Below are positions 59,629 to 64,000 of a DNA stretch of 64,000 bases, in pieces. Origin of the DNA: Actinoallomurus soli (GTDB taxonomy: Bacteria > Actinomycetota > Actinomycetes > Streptosporangiales > Streptosporangiaceae); the NCBI RefSeq assembly GCF_024055715.1, contig NZ_JAMXMV010000008.1, positions 310,001-374,000 of the forward strand, read 5' to 3'. Position 1 is the stretch's first letter. Each line of letters begins with the position of its first letter. Made by a program: the position numbers and the translations under genes. The notes under the pieces are model-generated. The model did not search any database, was not told the DNA's origin, and saw only the letters and a list, made by a program, of their open reading frames with translations.

Positions 59629-60237
59629 ATGAAGCAGGGTGCAGGTGCGACGTCGGTGTGGGATCGCTCGCGGCGGATGGTCAGCCGGGAGATCTTCGAG
59701 ACGGCGATCCGGCTGTTCACCACCCAGGGCTACGAGGAGACGACGACCGAGCAGATCGCCCGCGAGGTCGGGATCTCCCAGCGCACTCTGTTCCGCTACT
59801 TCGGCACCAAAGAAGACCTCGTCTGCGGAGATCAGGAGGCCATCGGCGCGCTGCTCAAGAAGACCGTCGAAGAGCAGTCGGTCGATGTCTCGGTCTGGGA
59901 TGCGCTGCGCACCGGGTTCGCCACGATCGTCACGGCCAACCACTCCCTGGAGGAGACGCTCACCGTCTCGGCCCTGATCTTCCGCACCCCCGCCCTGCGC
60001 GCCCGCTACGAGCAAAAGCGCATCCGCTGGCAGTACGACCTGATGCCCGTGGTCCGCGACCGGCTCATAGCGCAGGGACGGAAGGGGCTGCTCGCCGATC
60101 ACGAGGCCCGCACCGTCATCGCCGTCTCCTTCGCCTGCTCCGATGCGGCAACCGGTACCTGGATCGCCAGCAACGGCGAAGCCGATCTCGCCGAGCTCTA
60201 CGACCAGGCCCTGGCCCTCACGCGCGCCGCCCCCTGA
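59629..60237 (+). CDS. TetR/AcrR family transcriptional regulator
   Basis: A 202-residue repressor. The HTH is TTTEQIAREVGISQRTLFRY followed by FGTKEDLV. The helical ligand domain is of the common actinobacterial type (MftR-like C-terminal, LRTGFATIVTANHSLEETLT with LIFRTPALRARYEQK). No good ribosome-binding site precedes the ATG, so translation may be leaderless. Likely controls the divergent SDR and the ALDH gene behind it. Confidence 0.92.
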   Translation: MKQGAGATSVWDRSRRMVSREIFETAIRLFTTQGYEETTTEQIAREVGISQRTLFRYFGTKEDLVCGDQEAIGALLKKTVEEQSVDVSVWDALRTGFATIVTANHSLEETLTVSALIFRTPALRARYEQKRIRWQYDLMPVVRDRLIAQGRKGLLADHEARTVIAVSFACSDAATGTWIASNGEADLAELYDQALALTRAAP

Positions 60238-60304
60238 GCGCCGCCGCGGCGTATCCCGCCCGACGGCCGGCGTGCCAGAGCGCGAGCAGCAGCGCTTCCT
60301 TTCA

Positions 60305-60441
60305 TCACTCCGGGAGCGTGAACGCCTCGGTGATGCCGCCGTCCAGGGGGCGCCGCGCAGTGATGAATCCCGCGTCGTCACCAGCGGCGAACGCTCCAGG
60401 ATGAGCCGCTGGTTGGCGGTGTCGATCGGCCCGAACAGCAC
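60305..60441 (-). pseudogene. SDR C-terminal remnant, frameshifted
   Basis: On the minus strand one frame gives LFGPIDTANQRLILERSPLV and another gives FAAGDDAGFITARRPLDGGI then TEAFTLPE and a stop at 60305. Together these resemble the end of an SDR (NQR.ILER.PL ... AGFITG..L.VDGGI). At least one frameshift or deletion separates the two parts, and the upstream side ends at the IS630 fragment at 60445. The remainder of 60238-60642 shows no gene. Confidence 0.45.
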
Positions 60442-60444
60442 CGT

Positions 60445-60498
60445 CCGCGCCTGGCAGGGGCGTCCAGTTCGACACGGGCGAGTACGTCATCAGCGCGG
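60445..60498 (+). mobile_element. IS630-type transposase fragment, copy 2
   Basis: 54 bases matching 56794-56846 with one extra base and a few substitutions (FDTGEYVISAD in one frame). It keeps D where copy 1 has G, so the two fragments come from separate, independently decaying copies. It brackets the ALDH-SDR-TetR block on its right. Confidence 0.7.
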
Positions 60499-60642
60499 AT
60501 CCGTTGCTGGGCGCTGAGGACCCAGTCCTTCAGCCCACGGGAGCGATCCTCGGCGGTGAGTTGGAGCCGGAGGAGACCGACCGGCGTCTAAGGCGTCATA
60601 CTCCGCGATAACGCGCGTCGGGCTGTCTCGGGAGGGCTTCGC

Positions 60643-63600
60643 ATGGCACTGGAGGCCGTGGCCGTCGCCGTCGGCAAGGCGCTGGGCCGGCACCTGGCTC
60701 AGACCTGGCTGACCGGGCGGTCCGCCGAGCAGGAGCGGGCCCGGGACCTCGTCGACCTGCTGCAGACGCGGTTCCCCGACCGGATCGTGCGCCGTCGGTT
60801 CGAGCGGCAGATCGACGACATCGCCGACCAGGTCGCCGAGCGGCTGCTCACGATGTGCGGGCACGAGTACGGCGGACTGCGCGAGAACGACAAGGCCGCC
60901 GCGCTGGCCGAGGTCGCGCAGACCCTCGCCGGCGCCGACCTGTCCGACCGTGCGCTGCTGGCGACCGACCTGGACCCGGCGCGCCTCGCCGCCCACGTAC
61001 GGGCCGGGCTGCCGCGTCGCGGGCTCGACGGGCAGCTCGGGGAGGCCGGGGCGCGGCTGTACGACGTGGTGCTGGACGAGTGCTGCGACTGCTTCGCCCG
61101 CATCGTCCAGCAGCTGCCGCAGTTCGGCCCCAGGGCGTCCACCGAGACGCTGGCGCGGCTGACGGCCGTCGCGGACCAGGTGTCGCTGCTGCTGGCGCGT
61201 CTCCCGGTCCGCACGCTCGACGCGCCGGAGGGAACGGCCACCGACGAGGCGTTCCGGCGGCGCTACCTCGAACACGTCAGCACGACCTTGGACGTCCTGG
61301 AGCTGTTCGGCGTACGGGTCGAGCGCTACCGCCCCCGTACGACGCTGAGCGTCGCGTACATCAGCCTCAGCGTGTCCACGGAAGAGGAGCAGGCCAAGAG
61401 CTCCCGCAGGTCCGCCGCTCCCGGCATGCCGGACATCGGCGAGTGGCGCAGAGACGAGCCGCAGCCGGGAGAGGCGACACTGCGCGTCGAGACGGCGCTG
61501 GGGCGCGCGCCGCTGACGCTGATCCGCGGTGAGGCGGGCTCGGGCAAGAGCACCCTGCTGCGCTGGCTGGCGATCTCCGCCGCGCGGGGCGCCTTCACCG
61601 GAGACCTCGCGGACTGGAACGGCTGCGTGCCCTTCCTGATCAAGCTGCGCAGCCACACCGGCGGGACGCTCCCGTCGCCCGAACGCTTCCTCGAAGGCGT
61701 CGCCGACCCGATCGCCGGGCTGATGCCGGCTGGCTGGGTGCACCGGGTGCTCGGCAGCGGCCGGGCGCTGCTGATGGTCGACGGCGTGGACGAGCTGCCG
61801 GGCGCGCGCCGCCGGGCCGTACGGCCATGGCTCAGCGGGCTGCTCGCGGCGTACCCGGGGCTGCGGGTCGTCGTCACCTCCCGGCCCGCGGCGGCGAGCG
61901 CCGACTGGCTGGCGGGGGAGGGGTTCGCCACCGCCCTGCTGGAGCGGATGACCCCGGCGGACGTCAAGGAGCTGGTCCGGCACTGGCACGAGGCCGTACG
62001 CGATGCGGGTGACCTGCCCTGCGCTCCCGAACACCTGCCCGGCTTCGAAGCGGCGCTGCTGGCGCGGCTGGAGTCGGCGCCGCACTTGCGCGCCCTCGCC
62101 GGCAGCCCGCTGCTCGCCGCGATGCTGTGCGCGCTCAACCTCGACCGGGAGAAGCAACTGCCGCGCGACCGGATGGGCCTGTACGCGGCGGCGCTGGAAC
62201 TGCTGCTCGAACGCCGCGACGTCGAACGGCAGATCGCGGTCGACGACGCCGTCGTTCTCGAACGCGCCCAGAAGATGCTCATCCTGCAGGACCTGGCCTG
62301 GCGGCTGTCGATCACTGGGCGGACCGAACTGCCCAAGGACGCGGTCGTCCGCTGGATCGGCACCAGGCTCGCGACGATGCCGAGCGCGCCCACTGACGCG
62401 GAGGCGGTGCTCGACCACCTGCTGGAGCGCAGCGGCGTGCTCCGCGAGCCGGTCGCCGGGCGGATCGACTTCGTCCACCGCACCGTGCAGGAGTACCTGA
62501 CGGCCAAGCAGTTCGCCGACGACGGCGACCTCGAACCGCTGCTCGCCCAGGCCCACAAGGACCAGTGGCGCGAGACGACCATCATGGCGGCGGGTCACGC
62601 CAACGCCCCGCAACGCGCCGAACTGCTCGGCGGCCTGTTCCGCCGGATCGAGACCGAGCCGCGCCACGCCCGGCGGCTCAAACTGCTCGTCGCCGGCTGC
62701 CTGGAGACCCTTCCCGCCATCCCGGCCGAGTTGAGAAGCGCCTTCGACGCCTGTCTCGACGACCTCGTCCCGCCCCGCGACCTGGCCTCGGCACGCTCTC
62801 TGTCGAGCGTCGGCGAGACGATCCTCGACCGCCTCCCCAAGAAGCTCGACGACCTTACGCCCGCCGCCGCGCGAGCCGTCGTCCGTACCGCCTGGCTGGT
62901 GAACGGCCCACGCGCTTTCGACCTGCTGGTCGGCTACCGCACGGACACGCGGAAGCTCGTGCAGGAGGAGCTGATCAGGGCCTGGGACTACTTCGACCCG
63001 GACGACTACGCCCGTCGGGTTCTCGCCGGCGCCCCATTGATCGGCGGCCATCTCCCCGTGACGGCACGGCGCTTGCTCCCCGCCGTCCAGCACATCACGC
63101 ACCTCGGCTCCGTATTCTTCTCCGGCGGTCGCGACGTGGTCGATCTGGGACCGTTGACCGCTTGCGCGGAGAGTCTGCACACGCTGAACGTCGTCGCCCC
63201 GTCGGGTGTGGCAGACCTTGCGCCGCTACGTCGACTCCCGCGGCTGACGCAGTTGTGGCTGACAATGCCCGGACTGAGGGGCGTGGAGTTCGTGAGGGAC
63301 CTTCCTCAACTGGAGTCGCTGTACCTCGACGATCTGATCGATGTCCGTGATATCTCCGCCCTCCGTTCGCAGCGCTCACTCAAGGACCTCAGCCTCATCG
63401 GCTGTCGTTCGCTGAGTGATCTCGATGCTCTGCCTCCATTGGACGGTCTCGTCGAGCTGACCATCACCGGCTCATGCCTGAGGGAACTGCGCGATCTGGT
63501 GGGGCGTGCACCGAAGCTGCGGTCGCTCACCCTCAATGAGTCCCAGCGGGCGATCGACCTCAGCCCGCTCACCGGCATGGCTCTGACGAGCCTCGGCCTG

Positions 63601-63930
63601 TGGGCCTGCCGAGAGATCACCGATTTCGCCCCTCTCGCGCAGTTGACCGGACTGACCTTTCTGGACCTCGAGGGCACGGTGATCAACGACCTCACCCCAC
63701 TCGCCCCGCTCGCCGAGTTGGAGACGGTCTGGTTGCGCGAGTGCTCCGAGGTCACCGACCTGGCTCCGCTGAAGGGGCTGAGTAAGCTGCGACGTCTCTA
63801 CATCAGGGGAGTCGCGCCAGGCGTGGATCTTGCGCCGCTGGCCGGACTTCGGCGGGTGACCGTCTACATCGATCACGGGCAGGACGTGCGGAACGGGCAT
63901 CTGCTCGGGCGGCGGCTGCAGGTGGGCTGA
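60643..63930 (+). CDS. NACHT-domain STAND ATPase with C-terminal leucine-rich repeats
   Basis: A 1095-residue NLR-like protein. Residues 1-220 are a helical domain (YGGLRENDKAAALAEVAQTL, LGEAGARLYDVVLDECC) of the kind preceding bacterial NACHTs (NNH type). The NACHT ATPase has Walker A GEAGSGKST (296-304), Walker B ALLMVDGVDELP (Asp380), VVVTSRPAA as sensor 1, then winged-helix and helical parts (HRTVQEYLTAKQF). Residues about 830-1088 hold some eleven 22-23-residue repeats of type LAPLxxLxxLxxLxLxxC. Bacterial NACHT proteins of this build (bNACHT) protect against phages by sensing infection through the C-terminus. No separate effector gene adjoins, so the N-terminal domain would act. GGGAGGG precedes the ATG. 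Confidence 0.9.
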   Translation: MALEAVAVAVGKALGRHLAQTWLTGRSAEQERARDLVDLLQTRFPDRIVRRRFERQIDDIADQVAERLLTMCGHEYGGLRENDKAAALAEVAQTLAGADLSDRALLATDLDPARLAAHVRAGLPRRGLDGQLGEAGARLYDVVLDECCDCFARIVQQLPQFGPRASTETLARLTAVADQVSLLLARLPVRTLDAPEGTATDEAFRRRYLEHVSTTLDVLELFGVRVERYRPRTTLSVAYISLSVSTEEEQAKSSRRSAAPGMPDIGEWRRDEPQPGEATLRVETALGRAPLTLIRGEAGSGKSTLLRWLAISAARGAFTGDLADWNGCVPFLIKLRSHTGGTLPSPERFLEGVADPIAGLMPAGWVHRVLGSGRALLMVDGVDELPGARRRAVRPWLSGLLAAYPGLRVVVTSRPAAASADWLAGEGFATALLERMTPADVKELVRHWHEAVRDAGDLPCAPEHLPGFEAALLARLESAPHLRALAGSPLLAAMLCALNLDREKQLPRDRMGLYAAALELLLERRDVERQIAVDDAVVLERAQKMLILQDLAWRLSITGRTELPKDAVVRWIGTRLATMPSAPTDAEAVLDHLLERSGVLREPVAGRIDFVHRTVQEYLTAKQFADDGDLEPLLAQAHKDQWRETTIMAAGHANAPQRAELLGGLFRRIETEPRHARRLKLLVAGCLETLPAIPAELRSAFDACLDDLVPPRDLASARSLSSVGETILDRLPKKLDDLTPAAARAVVRTAWLVNGPRAFDLLVGYRTDTRKLVQEELIRAWDYFDPDDYARRVLAGAPLIGGHLPVTARRLLPAVQHITHLGSVFFSGGRDVVDLGPLTACAESLHTLNVVAPSGVADLAPLRRLPRLTQLWLTMPGLRGVEFVRDLPQLESLYLDDLIDVRDISALRSQRSLKDLSLIGCRSLSDLDALPPLDGLVELTITGSCLRELRDLVGRAPKLRSLTLNESQRAIDLSPLTGMALTSLGLWACREITDFAPLAQLTGLTFLDLEGTVINDLTPLAPLAELETVWLRECSEVTDLAPLKGLSKLRRLYIRGVAPGVDLAPLAGLRRVTVYIDHGQDVRNGHLLGRRLQVG

Positions 63931-64000
63931 TCAGTCGAAGACGATGACGGAGCGGGCGACCGCGCCGGAGCGTACGTGGGCGATCGCGTCGTTGATCTTG
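63931..64000 (-). CDS. Alcohol dehydrogenase, C-terminal end (partial)
   Basis: The last 22 codons of a minus-strand gene, ending at TGA (63931-63933), read KINDAIAHVRSGAVARSVIV then FD. This is the normal C-terminus of zinc-type medium-chain alcohol dehydrogenases (IN.A...V..G.V.RSVI.F). The gene continues beyond the window. Its stop touches the stop of the convergent NACHT gene. Confidence 0.7.
   Translation of the reverse strand, partial: KINDAIAHVRSGAVARSVIVFD

Noticed and set aside
60490-63180. Long open minus-strand frame of 896 codons
   Set aside because: It is the antisense shadow of the NACHT gene; its residues are Arg/Gly/Asp/Gln-rich with no domain, while the plus strand shows clear NACHT and LRR motifs.

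Overview
The window is very GC-rich, uses many GTG starts, and carries gene families typical of soil actinomycetes: deazaflavin (F420)-type LLM oxidoreductases, secreted S33 tripeptidyl-aminopeptidase-like hydrolases, XRE/DUF5753 plus DUF397 modules, a BlaI-M56 pair and DUF3037/HipA-like pairs. A Streptosporangiales or Streptomycetales type chromosome is the most likely source (inference, no marker gene is present). No rRNA, tRNA or CRISPR array was seen.

Layout. 1-5.3 kb: a small zinc-ribbon protein, an adenylate-kinase-like enzyme, a TenA-like protein, a decayed MMPL transporter, a GNAT enzyme and two secreted trypsin-like proteases. 5.4-15.7 kb: the conserved actinobacterial block dxr - site-2 protease - ispG - DUF4081/GNAT, opened up by three tandem paralogous secreted S33 hydrolases each with its own terminator. 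16-18.9 kb: a P-loop kinase, an enoyl-CoA hydratase, and a HipA-like kinase/DUF3037 pair.

19.0-36.2 kb: a GntR regulator, ACC deaminase (acdS) and a pyruvate-dehydrogenase-E1/transketolase-like enzyme once formed one operon. A 13-kb insert splits it and is bracketed by a 142/146-bp direct repeat made of the acdS 3' end and the start of the E1 gene. The insert holds an SDR/XRE pair between two copies of an IS end, then a LacI regulator, a secreted beta-propeller protein, a GH92 alpha-mannosidase and a GH2 enzyme. Five near-identical palindromes (TGACAWCGWTGTCA type) sit upstream of these genes, so the cargo looks like a self-regulated mannose-glycan utilisation island.

36.3-46.2 kb: an MMPL/RND transporter, an M18 aminopeptidase, a secreted phytase-esterase-like protein, a flavin disulfide oxidoreductase, a monooxygenase remnant, a membrane protein and a NarL-type two-component system. 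46.2-48.3 kb: an eroding XRE-DUF5753/DUF397 locus (4-bp duplication frameshift, collapsed DUF397 array) with three copies of a hairpin repeat, one of which now encodes the C-terminus of a LysR protein. 48.2-52.6 kb: LysR/PhzF divergent pair, BlaI-M56 and a His-rich membrane protein sharing an operator sequence with blaI.

52.8-60.6 kb: three LLM oxidoreductases with an alpha/beta hydrolase, then an aldehyde dehydrogenase, SDR and TetR bracketed by two fragments of the same IS630-type transposase. 60.6-63.9 kb: a large NACHT-LRR STAND ATPase, the best defence-system candidate in the window. The window ends in the 3' end of an alcohol dehydrogenase gene.
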